64,000 nucleotides of DNA from Dyadobacter soli (GTDB lineage: Bacteria; Bacteroidota; Bacteroidia; Cytophagales; Spirosomataceae). The position numbers were made by a program, and so were the translations under genes. The notes beneath the pieces are model-generated. The model saw nothing but the letters and a program-made list of their open reading frames with translations. It had not been told where the DNA came from and searched no databases. This document shows positions 53,197-61,570 of this stretch, in pieces. The stretch covers positions 1 to 64,000 of the forward strand of contig NZ_FNAN01000002.1 of assembly GCF_900101885.1 (NCBI RefSeq), read 5' to 3'. The first letter of the stretch is position 1; each line of letters starts with the position of its first letter.

Positions 53197-54909
53197 GTGA
53201 GCTATTTCAACATTGACGCCACCAAGGCACAGACATTCGACGCGATCGTTGTGGGGACGGGGATCAGCGGGGGCTGGGCGGCGAAGGAATTAACCGAAAA
53301 AGGATTGAAAACCCTCGTGCTCGAACGCGGGCGCGATGTGAAACATATTGTCGACTACCCCACCACGAACATGATGCCGTGGGAATTCGAGCATCGCGGG
53401 TTGCCGCCGCTGGCCGTCCGCGAGGCGAGCCCGATGGCCAGCAAGCATTATATTTTCAGGGAGGATGCCATGCATTTCGTGGTGAAGGATTACGAGCATC
53501 CCTATGTGCAGGACCAGCCGTTCAGCTGGATGCGCGGGTACCAGGTAGGCGGCCGCTCGCTGCTGTGGGCGCGGCAAACGCAGCGGTGGTCGGATTACGA
53601 CTTTGAAGGCCCGGCGCGCGACGGCTTCGCTACCGACTGGCCGATCCGCTACAAGGACATAGCGCCCTGGTACAGCTATGTGGAGAAATTTGCGGGCATT
53701 TCCGGCAATAAGGACGGCCTGCCACAGCTTCCCGACGGCGAGTTTTTGCCCCCGCACGAAATGAGCTGCGTGGAAAAGCATTTCAGCGACCAGACGGCCA
53801 AAAATTACAAAGGTACGCGCCCGGTCATCATCGGTCGCGCCGCGCACATCACCGATCCGCAGCCGATCCACACCCAGCAGGGCCGCGCCAAATGCCAGCA
53901 CCGCAATATGTGCCAGCGCGGCTGTCCGTTCGGCGGGTATTTCAGTACCAATGCGGCTACATTGCCATGGGCCGAAAAGACGGGTAATCTCACATTAAGG
54001 CCGCATTCGGTGGTGCATTCGGTGATTTATGATGAAAAGAAAAAAAGGGCTACAGGCGTGCGCGTGGTGGATGCGCAGACGAAGCAGATGACCGAGTATT
54101 ACGCCAAAATCATTTTCATCAATGCATCGGCCATCAATTCCAACCTGATTTTACTCAATTCCAAATCCAGCCGCTTCCCGAATGGGCTCGGTAACGACAG
54201 CGGCGTGCTGGGCAAGTTCATCGGCTTTCACAATTACCGCGGCCGCGTACAGGCGGATTTCGACGGCTTCCACGACCGCACCGTCGACGGACGCCGCCCG
54301 AATGGCGCCTATATCCCCCGTTTCCGAAATGTGTTCAAGCAGGAAACTGATTTTCTCCGCGGGTATGCCACCTCGTTTTCGGCTTCCAAAGTGGGTAATG
54401 CCAACGACGGCCTGGGAGAATCGCTGAAAGCCAGCTTATTTGCACCCGACGAAAGCGGCTGGTCACTCGGCGCGCAGATGATGGGTGAAGTGTTGATGAA
54501 GGAAACCAATTTCATCAGGCTGGACGAAAACCTGAAAGACGACTGGGGCATTCCGCAGCTGCGCATGAACGTGTCGTTCGACGATAACGATATGAAAATG
54601 GTGAAGGATTTTTATACCGAACTCAGCGAAATGCTCGATAAAGCCGGTTTCAAAAACATCAAAACCTCCGACACCCACCGCAACCCCGGCAGTGAAAACC
54701 ACGAAATGGGCGGTGCCAGAATGGGAAAAGATGGCAAAACATCGATCCTCAATCAATGGAACCAAATGCACCAGGTCCCGAACGTATTCGTAACCGACGG
54801 TGCCTGCATGACGTCAGCCTCCACGCAAAACCCGTCACTGACCTATATGGCACTGACGGCACGGGCGGCAGATTATGCGGTTGGTCAGATGCGGAAGGGG
54901 AACATTTGA
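53197..54909 (+). CDS. GMC-family FAD-dependent oxidoreductase
   Basis: A 570-residue flavoprotein with a GTG start; no ATG gives the full FAD motif. The N-terminal dinucleotide fold is 'FDAIVVGTGISGGWAAKELTEKGLKTLVLERGRDV'. The C-terminal GMC block has 'ENHEMGGARMG' (catalytic His) and 'GACMTSASTQNPSLTYMALTARAADY' (Asn). A cysteine cluster 'CQHRNMCQRGCPFGGYF' is typical of the sugar/gluconate dehydrogenase branch. It would oxidise a sugar or polyol and pass electrons on, usually with a small partner subunit, which is not encoded next to it here. No signal peptide is visible. The gene sits between two octamer hairpin repeats. Confidence 0.9.
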   Translation: MSYFNIDATKAQTFDAIVVGTGISGGWAAKELTEKGLKTLVLERGRDVKHIVDYPTTNMMPWEFEHRGLPPLAVREASPMASKHYIFREDAMHFVVKDYEHPYVQDQPFSWMRGYQVGGRSLLWARQTQRWSDYDFEGPARDGFATDWPIRYKDIAPWYSYVEKFAGISGNKDGLPQLPDGEFLPPHEMSCVEKHFSDQTAKNYKGTRPVIIGRAAHITDPQPIHTQQGRAKCQHRNMCQRGCPFGGYFSTNAATLPWAEKTGNLTLRPHSVVHSVIYDEKKKRATGVRVVDAQTKQMTEYYAKIIFINASAINSNLILLNSKSSRFPNGLGNDSGVLGKFIGFHNYRGRVQADFDGFHDRTVDGRRPNGAYIPRFRNVFKQETDFLRGYATSFSASKVGNANDGLGESLKASLFAPDESGWSLGAQMMGEVLMKETNFIRLDENLKDDWGIPQLRMNVSFDDNDMKMVKDFYTELSEMLDKAGFKNIKTSDTHRNPGSENHEMGGARMGKDGKTSILNQWNQMHQVPNVFVTDGACMTSASTQNPSLTYMALTARAADYAVGQMRKGNI

Positions 54910-54917
54910 TGAGTTTT

Positions 54918-55016
54918 AATGAGTGAATGTGCGAATGAGTGAATGAGTGAATAATCGAAAAAACATTCACTCATTCACTCATTCACTCATTCACTCATTG
55001 ACTCATTCACTCATTA
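54918..55016. repeat. octamer (AATGAGTG) hairpin array between converging genes
   Basis: The perfect 19-bp stem AATGAGTGAATGAGTGAAT (54934-54952) with 54965-54983 and a 12-base loop is extended by more ATTCACTC copies to 55016. It fills the whole gap between the GMC gene and the TonB-receptor gene and could act as a bidirectional terminator. Confidence 0.85.
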
Positions 55017-55017
55017 A

Positions 55018-57564
55018 TCATCGCACATTAACCGCCACCGTCACATAATACATCCCCCCAACAGACGGGCCGCCTAGGAAGGAGACATAGTACTTGTTCA
55101 GCAGATTGCTTGCACCTACTTTGATCAGGCTTTTCAGCGTGGGTATGCGGTAGGTTACCTGCGCGTCGAGGCTGCTGTATGACGGGACGTTGCCGGTTAC
55201 GAGGAACGTCTGCGAATAGTATCCCGACTGCCATTTGTAAGAAACCGTGGCGTCGAGGTTTTCGGCGATGTTGGTGCGGGAAACGGAACCGTTCCACATC
55301 CATTTGGGTGTGTTGAAGCCGTCTTCGAGGCCGTCCTGGTTTTCTGCGTTTTTTAGTTTCGCGAACGTGGTATTGATGCCGGCTACCCATTTTTTCTCCC
55401 ATTGATAATTCAAACCGGCGCTGAAACCGTAATTGTTGATCACCGAGCGGGAATTGGTGTACATACGGTATTGCGCCTGGCGGGCCTTGTCGTACAGGTC
55501 GTGCGGAATAGTGGCCGGGTCGGTTGACAACGGTACATTCATGTTGGTCTGCGCTATGAAATTGCTGTACCGGTTGAAATACAAATCCGCATTCACAAAC
55601 AATGCCCTATCGAAGAAAAGGCCTTTGTAGCCCGCTTCCCAGGTTTTGGTGTGCTCGGGTTTCAGGTAGGTGTAGGAGTTCTTTTTAAGTAAACCCTTAT
55701 TCTTCTCGATCGCGGCATCCTGCGTGAGGCTATTCTGGTTAATATCGTTCAAAACCGCCTGCTGGAAACTGGTAATGGAATTGGCCAGCCAAGCATTCTC
55801 GAAAATGCCCTGAGACATCACCGGCAGCCCCCCTACCCGCTTCACGCCGCCGCTGTTAACATTACTGTAAGCCTCGAAAATGCTCGGAAAACGGTAACCG
55901 GTTTGAAACGAAACACGTACATTATGGTCGTGCACCGGGCTGTAAACGGCTGATAACCTGGGGTTGAATGTCGTTTTGAAATAGTCGTTCTTGTCTGCAC
56001 GCAGGATGACACCAAGCCGCAACTTCTTCTGTATCAAATCCTTATTCAACGAAACAAAGCCGCCGGTTTTGCCATAGGTAATGCTATTGCCATCCTTGCC
56101 GGGCTCGGGGTTTACGAAATAATTGCCGTCGGGCACGATGATGTAGGTCCGGTGGTCGGCACCGAGGAGAATGTCCAGCCCATATTTGTCCTTCCAGGCT
56201 TTGAGGTACTTTTCCGTGAGGCTCACCTGCGCTTCGGCGTGCACGAAATCCGCTTTCACGCGCAATGCAGCGCCAATGTCCCAGTTATTGATGTCTTGCA
56301 ATTTTTGTAATTGTGCATTGAAACGGTCAGAGCCGGGCAGGTAGCGACCCGCATCGGCTGCTGCGCGGGCCTGCCGCATGGCGTCGGCTACTGTGGCCCC
56401 GCCGGTGGTGGCGGTGTTGAAGCCTTTGGTGAAATCGGCGTACCAGTCGGTGTCTGATTTGTAGCTGCGGTCCATATTCTCAGCCATCGAGCGCAGGTTG
56501 TAGGACCGGCCGGTATTTTCGGAATTGACATACAATTTCGCCTGCACCGAAGCCGACTGGTACTGAATCCCATGCTGCTGCACGAGGTAGTTTTCGAGGC
56601 GGAAACGGTTGGCGCGCTGGTACACATTATCGAGGAGGCCGAAATGATAGGTGTAGGTCAGCATGGCGCCGGGTGCCACTTTGTAATAAATGCCCGCATC
56701 GCCTTTGATATTCTGCAAGTTATAATCCACCACCTCAGCTTCCTGGTACCCAGTGCGGCTCACCACGTAGCGCTTCCCGCCAAGCGTCACGGTCTTTCGG
56801 TTCGAACTTTCATTGCCATACATATTCACCGGATCACTCGCCGGATTGTCCGCGCCGAAAAGCTGCGTGCTGCTGTTCGCATTGCCATTCAGCTCCGTCT
56901 GGTCGGAGGCGATCCAGTCGTAGCCTTTTGTGAATGCGCCATTGACTTTAAATGCCAGTTTCGGGGTAATGATTTTGGCAAAACGAATTGTCGTTTCGGT
57001 GAACGGTTTTGCTTTGCTATGGCTGTCGTTCAGGTGGTTAATGGCCGTTTTCTGCTGGATCGACAGGCCTTCGGAATTGAAAGGATTTTTGGTAAAAAAA
57101 TTCGCGAGGCCATTCACGGTATTCATGCCATACAATGCCGAAGCGGTGCCCGGAAGGATCTCGATGCTCGCGATATCGAGGTCCGTCGGCCCGAGCGAGT
57201 TACCGATCGCCCCGCCGATATGCGGCGACTGCACGTCCATCCCGTCGGTAAGCTGCGCGAAGCGCACATTGGTCGTATTCGAAAACCCTCTCGCATTCAA
57301 CACCTTAAAACCCAGCGAAGGCGTGATCATATGCACGCCCTGCACATTTTCCAATGCATCGAAAAATGACAATGCCGGCGATAATGCGGTTGCTTTTGCA
57401 CTCACCTTCTGCACGCTCACGGGCGAGACGAGAATGCTTTCCGTAACCCGCGAGGCCGTTACCACCATCTCTTCCAGTGCACGAGCCTTCAAAGTGTCGG
57501 TCTGCGTCTGCGCAGTTGCAGTAAATGGAATACAAAAGATGAATGCAGCAAAAAGTTGTTTCAT
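55018..57564 (-). CDS. TonB-dependent receptor (no CarboxypepD domain)
   Basis: An 848-residue outer-membrane receptor. Signal peptide about 1-19 ('LFAAFIFCIPFTATAQ'). A short TonB-box-like region 'LEEMVVTASRVTESI' is followed by a plug (about 45-170) with 'NVQGVHMITPSLGFKVLNARGFSNTTNVRFAQLTDGMDVQSPHIGG' and 'IEILPGTASALYGMNTVNGLANFFTK'. A barrel completes it. It lacks the N-terminal CarboxypepD-like domain of the other receptors here, which resembles siderophore or metal receptors more than SusC. The last strand ends 'YYVTVAVNVR'. Its ligand is unknown. Its 3' end touches the octamer array. Confidence 0.9.
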   Translation of the reverse strand: MKQLFAAFIFCIPFTATAQTQTDTLKARALEEMVVTASRVTESILVSPVSVQKVSAKATALSPALSFFDALENVQGVHMITPSLGFKVLNARGFSNTTNVRFAQLTDGMDVQSPHIGGAIGNSLGPTDLDIASIEILPGTASALYGMNTVNGLANFFTKNPFNSEGLSIQQKTAINHLNDSHSKAKPFTETTIRFAKIITPKLAFKVNGAFTKGYDWIASDQTELNGNANSSTQLFGADNPASDPVNMYGNESSNRKTVTLGGKRYVVSRTGYQEAEVVDYNLQNIKGDAGIYYKVAPGAMLTYTYHFGLLDNVYQRANRFRLENYLVQQHGIQYQSASVQAKLYVNSENTGRSYNLRSMAENMDRSYKSDTDWYADFTKGFNTATTGGATVADAMRQARAAADAGRYLPGSDRFNAQLQKLQDINNWDIGAALRVKADFVHAEAQVSLTEKYLKAWKDKYGLDILLGADHRTYIIVPDGNYFVNPEPGKDGNSITYGKTGGFVSLNKDLIQKKLRLGVILRADKNDYFKTTFNPRLSAVYSPVHDHNVRVSFQTGYRFPSIFEAYSNVNSGGVKRVGGLPVMSQGIFENAWLANSITSFQQAVLNDINQNSLTQDAAIEKNKGLLKKNSYTYLKPEHTKTWEAGYKGLFFDRALFVNADLYFNRYSNFIAQTNMNVPLSTDPATIPHDLYDKARQAQYRMYTNSRSVINNYGFSAGLNYQWEKKWVAGINTTFAKLKNAENQDGLEDGFNTPKWMWNGSVSRTNIAENLDATVSYKWQSGYYSQTFLVTGNVPSYSSLDAQVTYRIPTLKSLIKVGASNLLNKYYVSFLGGPSVGGMYYVTVAVNVR

Positions 57565-57679
57565 AGGAGCGATGCCAGCGTTATATCCAATCGGAAATAT
57601 CGCAAAGTAAGAGAAAATCTCCGTTCACCTCAATGAATGCATCCGCTCATTTTTTGTAAAGTATCGAAGAGGAAGCCGG

Positions 57680-58190
57680 TGTTGGGCATGCAACCGACAG
57701 TAACGTGACGCGGGAAGTTTGTTATGTTGTTGCATCCCTGACGGGATTATCAGATCGCATCGCAATGGTATTAATCTACCAATATTACATCGCTACGCGA
57801 TTGGATTTGAGGTCATGATTGACCGGGGTTACTGGTGAGTGAAATCCATCAACTCGGGCTGGCTGCGCTGGCTCGAAAGTCATCACCGTCATAGCAAATA
57901 CGGTCCTGAGACATTTCCTTTGCCTAAATGTGCATTCCCGCATTCTTTTTGTAAAGTGTTTAGTTGATACAAATACCAAAATCGTAGTTTCGGAATCGGA
58001 CGAGCGAAATGCCGTCAGGCATGCAACATTGGTAGTAAAACCAACGCAAGGTCACCTCGGCGAATGCCTTTGGGCATGCAACCGATCCGTATTGTGACGC
58101 GGGACGTTTGTTATGTTGTCACATCCCTGACGGGATTATCAGATCGCGTCGCAAGGGCATTATGCTAACAAGGTTACATCGCTACGCGAT
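57680..58190. repeat. cluster of covarying small hairpin repeats
   Basis: Part of a 958-base gene-free gap. It has at least seven 14-base hairpins of the form AT-xxC-loop-Gxx-AT: ATCCC/GGGAT at 57734 and 58123, ATCGC/GCGAT at 57789 and 58178, and ATGCC/GGCAT at 58009 and 58064. Loops are TGAC, TAC, GTCA or TTTG. Two approximately 110-base direct copies (about 57683-57803 and 58070-58192) carry them in the same order, so the cluster was duplicated. A further cluster with the same stems is at 63259-63440. Confidence 0.8.
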
Positions 58191-58367
58191 TGAAAATGGA
58201 CCGCGGTAAACCTGACGTTCGGGTTACCGGAACGTTTATACACCTTGAACCTGAAATGATTGGCTGATTTAAAATCTGAAATGATGTCGCGCATAAAACG
58301 GCGATGATGAATTGAATATCGAATCGACTGCGGATCAGGTGAAGGCGTTGGCCCGGAGGGCCATCCC

Positions 58368-58484
58368 GTTTATAGCAAATGCAGTCTCGGCGAATTTTTT
58401 GGCTCCGGAGGAGCCTCCTCGCGGACGAAGAAGGAGGCTCCTCCGGAGCCGGGAAATGTGGTGGCGATATGGTTTGCTATAAAC
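58368..58484. repeat. nested inverted repeat
   Basis: Outer arms GTTTATAGCAAA (58368-58379) and TTTGCTATAAAC (58473-58484) enclose an inner perfect inverted repeat with 19-bp arms, GGCTCCGGAGGAGCCTCCT (58401-58419) and 58432-58450, around a 12-base spacer. Each inner arm can also fold alone (GGCTCC/GGAGCC). There is no T-run on either strand that would make it a terminator. The remaining bases in 58190-58367 hold nothing I can identify. Confidence 0.85.
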
Positions 58485-58522
58485 AGGTTGCCGCTCTGCG
58501 GCTTGCGATTACACCGCCGCGG

Positions 58523-58732
58523 TCAATCATTCCCTCCCTCCACCTTCTCAAACTCAAAATTCCCCTTGATATGCTTATTCAAAAACGTCCCCTTCGAACC
58601 GGAGGTTTTCATAGCCTGGTACACTTCCCAGGGGACGTTTTTGTAGTCGTACACCATCCCGGAAACATATACGATGCGCAATGTTTCCTTCTCCTCGTTG
58701 TAGATCATCTGGGCAACGACGCTGGATGGCAT
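58523..58732 (-). CDS. KTSC-domain protein
   Basis: A 69-residue protein that consists of a KTSC domain (PF13619): 'MPSSVVAQMIYNEEKETLRIVYVSGMVYDYKNVPWEVYQAMKTSGSKGTFLNKHIKGNFEFEKV', with the name-giving 'KTSxSKGxFLN' (here K-T-S-G-S-K-G). The family is small, widespread and of unknown biochemical role; some members are near lysyl-tRNA synthetase or phage genes. It follows the SYLF gene after nine bases and is probably co-transcribed with it. Confidence 0.88.
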   Translation of the reverse strand: MPSSVVAQMIYNEEKETLRIVYVSGMVYDYKNVPWEVYQAMKTSGSKGTFLNKHIKGNFEFEKVEGGND

Positions 58733-58741
58733 GGCGGGGTT

Positions 58742-59419
58742 TTAATTAAAATCATCCAATGTGTCGCGCAGCTTGTCCACCGCTTCGGATGAAATGTTTG
58801 AATCCGTAAAAATCGATTTGACGGTGGCTTTGCTGCCGTAGAGGCCGGTATTGGCGCGCACGTCGACGTCGAGCATAGCGCCGTTCACGGTTACGCCGGC
58901 GAAAAGGCCTTTGGACCGCGAGTAGGAATATACTTCGGCTTCCAGCTTGTAGTCGGTCGTGGCGGAGGCGTTTTTGCTAACCGGGCCGGCCGCTACGGAT
59001 ACGTCGCCGCCGAGGGTGTAGTCGCCTTTTTCGATGTTCATCAGTGATTTTTCACTTTTGAATACCAAAACTAAATCCACGGCCTGCACGCCTATCTGCG
59101 CGCCTACGCTGCCGCCGGTGATAGTCACAAACACCGGGTCGCTCCATTTGCCGTCTTCGCGTTTGATCATTGCGAGGCCGCGGCCATGCTTGCCGCCGAC
59201 GATCAGACCGCCGTTGATCATTCTCGGCACGATGATAATGCCTTTGGAGGCTTCAATGAGCTGTCCGGGAATTTGTATTCCGTTGAAATCACTCAGTACG
59301 GAAGTGGCGGCGTTTATCTTTTCTTCTTCTTTGTTTTGTGCGAAAGAAGGGGCTGAAATGGCTAGTCCGATCAGGAGGAAGGCTTGCATTTTCATTGTTT
59401 TCAACTTGTTGAGGAACAT
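58742..59419 (-). CDS. SYLF/YSC84-domain lipid-binding protein
   Basis: About 225 residues. Starts at 59419, 59395 or 59389 all give a signal peptide ('MQAFLLIGLAISAPSFAQ'); I list the longest sensible one. The mature protein is a SYLF (Ysc84-type) domain: 'IPGQLIEASKGIIIVPRMINGGLIVGGKHGRGLAMIKREDGKWSDPVFVTITGGSVGAQIGVQAVDLVLVFK' and 'GDYTLGGDVSVAAGPVSKNASATTDYKLEAEVYSYSRSKGLFAGVTVNGAML'. These domains bind phosphoinositide-type or other lipids, and bacterial ones are exported. It is followed by the KTSC gene. Role unknown. Confidence 0.87.
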   Translation of the reverse strand: MFLNKLKTMKMQAFLLIGLAISAPSFAQNKEEEKINAATSVLSDFNGIQIPGQLIEASKGIIIVPRMINGGLIVGGKHGRGLAMIKREDGKWSDPVFVTITGGSVGAQIGVQAVDLVLVFKSEKSLMNIEKGDYTLGGDVSVAAGPVSKNASATTDYKLEAEVYSYSRSKGLFAGVTVNGAMLDVDVRANTGLYGSKATVKSIFTDSNISSEAVDKLRDTLDDFN

Positions 59420-59605
59420 AATTATTGGGATTAACAGGTATAAAAAAGGTACTTCAAGGATCGTGCCTGTCGGTATCAAAAACCGCGTTCCGACAACAGG
59501 AACAGGTATTCTGACATCGATCCGGCATTATCCGCAACTTTTAACGCAGGACCTGGCGGTTTCTGATCCGTTGGTATGATTTTGATGACATTTTTACATG
59601 AAACA

Positions 59606-60109
59606 ATGTCAACCCCAATCACATTTATTATGGATGCCAAAGCAATCAGTCTGAGCGAAACCGACGTGAAACCTGTTGTGGATCTGCTGAATGACTACCT
59701 AGCCAACTACCACATTCATTACCAAAAACTGAGAGGCTGCCACTGGAACATCAAGGGGCAAAACTTTTTTACCCTGCACGTGAAATTCGAAGAATTGTAT
59801 ACCAATGCGCAGGAAACGATCGACGAGATCGCCGAGCGGGTACTCACCCTGGGTAAGCCGCCGCACAGCCGTTTCGCGGATTATATCAATGAATCGGAGA
59901 TCAAGGAGATCAATACCATCGGCATGAAGGACCTGGATATGGTCGATGCCGTACTTGATGATTTCGGCAAGCTCATCGCCCTCGAACGCGAGCTCCTTAC
60001 CGCCACCGAAGAAGCCAGCGACGACGGTACCAACGACATGGTGAACCGTTTCATGCAGTTCAAGGAAAAGAATACCTGGATGCTGCGCTCGTTCGCCGGG
60101 AAGAAATAA
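59606..60109 (+). CDS. dps: Dps/ferritin-like stress protein
   Basis: A 168-residue four-helix ferritin-like protein. I use the ATG at 59606; 59630 is also possible. 'HYQKLRGCHWNIKGQNFFTLHVKFEELYTNAQETIDEIAERVLTLG' holds the intersubunit ferroxidase ligands of Dps (His, then Asp/Glu in the following helix), and 'ALERELLTATEEASDDGTNDMVNRFMQFKEKNTWMLRSFAG' is the end helix. Dps dodecamers oxidise Fe(II) with hydrogen peroxide, store iron and protect DNA in stationary phase or oxidative stress. A strong terminator follows at 60132-60162. Confidence 0.9.
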   Translation: MSTPITFIMDAKAISLSETDVKPVVDLLNDYLANYHIHYQKLRGCHWNIKGQNFFTLHVKFEELYTNAQETIDEIAERVLTLGKPPHSRFADYINESEIKEINTIGMKDLDMVDAVLDDFGKLIALERELLTATEEASDDGTNDMVNRFMQFKEKNTWMLRSFAGKK

Positions 60110-60131
60110 ATGAAACCTATGCACACCCATG

Positions 60132-60162
60132 GCCGCGTTTTCAAATGAAACGCGGCTTTTTT
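60132..60162 (+). terminator. Rho-independent terminator of dps
   Basis: 9-bp stem GCCGCGTTT/AAACGCGGC, loop TCAAATG, then TTTTTT. A textbook terminator. Confidence 0.92.
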
Positions 60163-60208
60163 GTGCATTGCATTGTGCGAGGGATTAGTTTATTTGCGGT
60201 AATTCTCC

Positions 60209-61549
60209 ATGCCTCATACGAAAATGCGTCCCATTCCCGAATTCAAAGTCGGCCCAGTTCCGTTGCTCTCCGCGATCCGTTTTGCGCGCGATCCGCTCCG
60301 TTTTCTCCGGCAGGGCTTCGACGAATGCGGGGATACGTTCAAAATCCGGCTTTTCAGGGAATTTATCGTCACGCGTGACCCGGCTTTTTTCCGGCACGTG
60401 CTGCAACAGCACCATAAGAATTTTAAGAAAGGCAATTCGGTCAAACTGCTGCGGCCTGTACTTGGTAACGGACTGGTGATCAGCGACGGCGATTTTTGGT
60501 TACGACAAAGAAGGCTCGTACAGCCCGCATTCCATCGCGAGCGCCTTTTGGAATTGTTCATCACCATGGGCGATCTAACGGCCGCCTTCCTGGAAGAACT
60601 GGAAGCATTCCGCGGCAAAGCGGCGATCGATATCGATGCCAAAATGATGGGTATTACCTCCGACATCGCATTGAAAACGCTGTTCGGGAATATGAATACC
60701 GAGGATAAGGAGCAGATTTACCGGCAGGTAAGCCGCACGCAAACTTACCTCGTTACCCGCGTACGCAAGCCGTACCGACTGCCGCTCATGGCCATTAACG
60801 GCGAAGACCGGCGTTTCAAATCCGACCTGGCGTATTTCAACAGCCTGGTTTACGACTTTATTCGCAAACGCCGCTTGTCCGGCGAGACGCCCAACGACCT
60901 GCTCCAACTGCTCCTCGACAGCACGGACGAGGAGACCGGCGAGCAAATGAACGACGAACAGATCCGCGATGAAGCGATTACCATGTTTGCAGCCGGCCAC
61001 GAAACATCCGCAACCGGCCTCAGCTGGCTGCTTTGGGAGCTTTCGGCGCAGCCGGAGGTCCTGGCCCGCATCCGAAAAGAGAGCGAGATATTTGAAACAG
61101 TACCCGGCTTCGAGCAGCTCGTTCAAATGCCCTACACCCGGCAGGTTGTGGAAGAAGGCCTTCGCCTGTACCCGCCCGCGTGGACGATGACGCGCGAGAG
61201 CACGGTCGATCAGGAAATTGAAGGTTATGGTATTCCAAAAGGCAGTTCGGTGTTTATGTCGATCTTTGAATTGCATCGAAATCCCAACTTGTGGGAAAAT
61301 CCCGGCGCATTCAATCCGGAGAACTTCCAGCCGGAAACCGTCAAAAACCGGGCGAAATTCAACTACCTGCCATTTGGCGCCGGGCCGCGGATTTGCATCG
61401 GGCAGCAGTTCGCATTGATGGAGATGCAGCTCGTGCTGGCAGCGCTGGTTAAGCGCTTCGACTTCGTGCGCGAGCCTGGTGCGAGCGTGGGAATGCATCC
61501 GCAGATTGTTTTAAAATCGACCAACGGTATTAAATTGAACATCCGATAA
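60209..61549 (+). CDS. cytochrome P450
   Basis: A 446-residue soluble P450. 'LFAAGHETSATGLSWLLWELS'-type I-helix with acid/alcohol pair (here 'MFAAGHETSA'), the K-helix 'EEGLRLYP' and the haem loop 'YLPFGAGPRICIGQQFALMEM', with the haem-ligand Cys396. Length and motifs are those of class I bacterial P450s of the CYP102-like/long-chain hydroxylating branch. It needs an external ferredoxin system, which is not encoded here. It would hydroxylate a lipid or terpenoid-like substrate. It is 21 bases upstream of the antiporter gene and downstream of a strong terminator. Confidence 0.93.
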   Translation: MPHTKMRPIPEFKVGPVPLLSAIRFARDPLRFLRQGFDECGDTFKIRLFREFIVTRDPAFFRHVLQQHHKNFKKGNSVKLLRPVLGNGLVISDGDFWLRQRRLVQPAFHRERLLELFITMGDLTAAFLEELEAFRGKAAIDIDAKMMGITSDIALKTLFGNMNTEDKEQIYRQVSRTQTYLVTRVRKPYRLPLMAINGEDRRFKSDLAYFNSLVYDFIRKRRLSGETPNDLLQLLLDSTDEETGEQMNDEQIRDEAITMFAAGHETSATGLSWLLWELSAQPEVLARIRKESEIFETVPGFEQLVQMPYTRQVVEEGLRLYPPAWTMTRESTVDQEIEGYGIPKGSSVFMSIFELHRNPNLWENPGAFNPENFQPETVKNRAKFNYLPFGAGPRICIGQQFALMEMQLVLAALVKRFDFVREPGASVGMHPQIVLKSTNGIKLNIR

Positions 61550-61570
61550 GCCGATACTGAACGAATTTTT

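Noticed and set aside
54918..55016. CRISPR array
   Set aside because: The octamers are contiguous or nearly so, have no unique spacers of 25-40 bases, and form an inverted array; no cas gene is nearby.
57785..57979. 64-codon open frame in the hairpin cluster
   Set aside because: It contains the repeated hairpins and no protein-like pattern; the cluster is better seen as repeat DNA.
58401..58450. Rho-independent terminator
   Set aside because: The stem is followed by GGGAAATG on the plus strand and by a run of A on the minus strand, so there is no U-tract on either strand.
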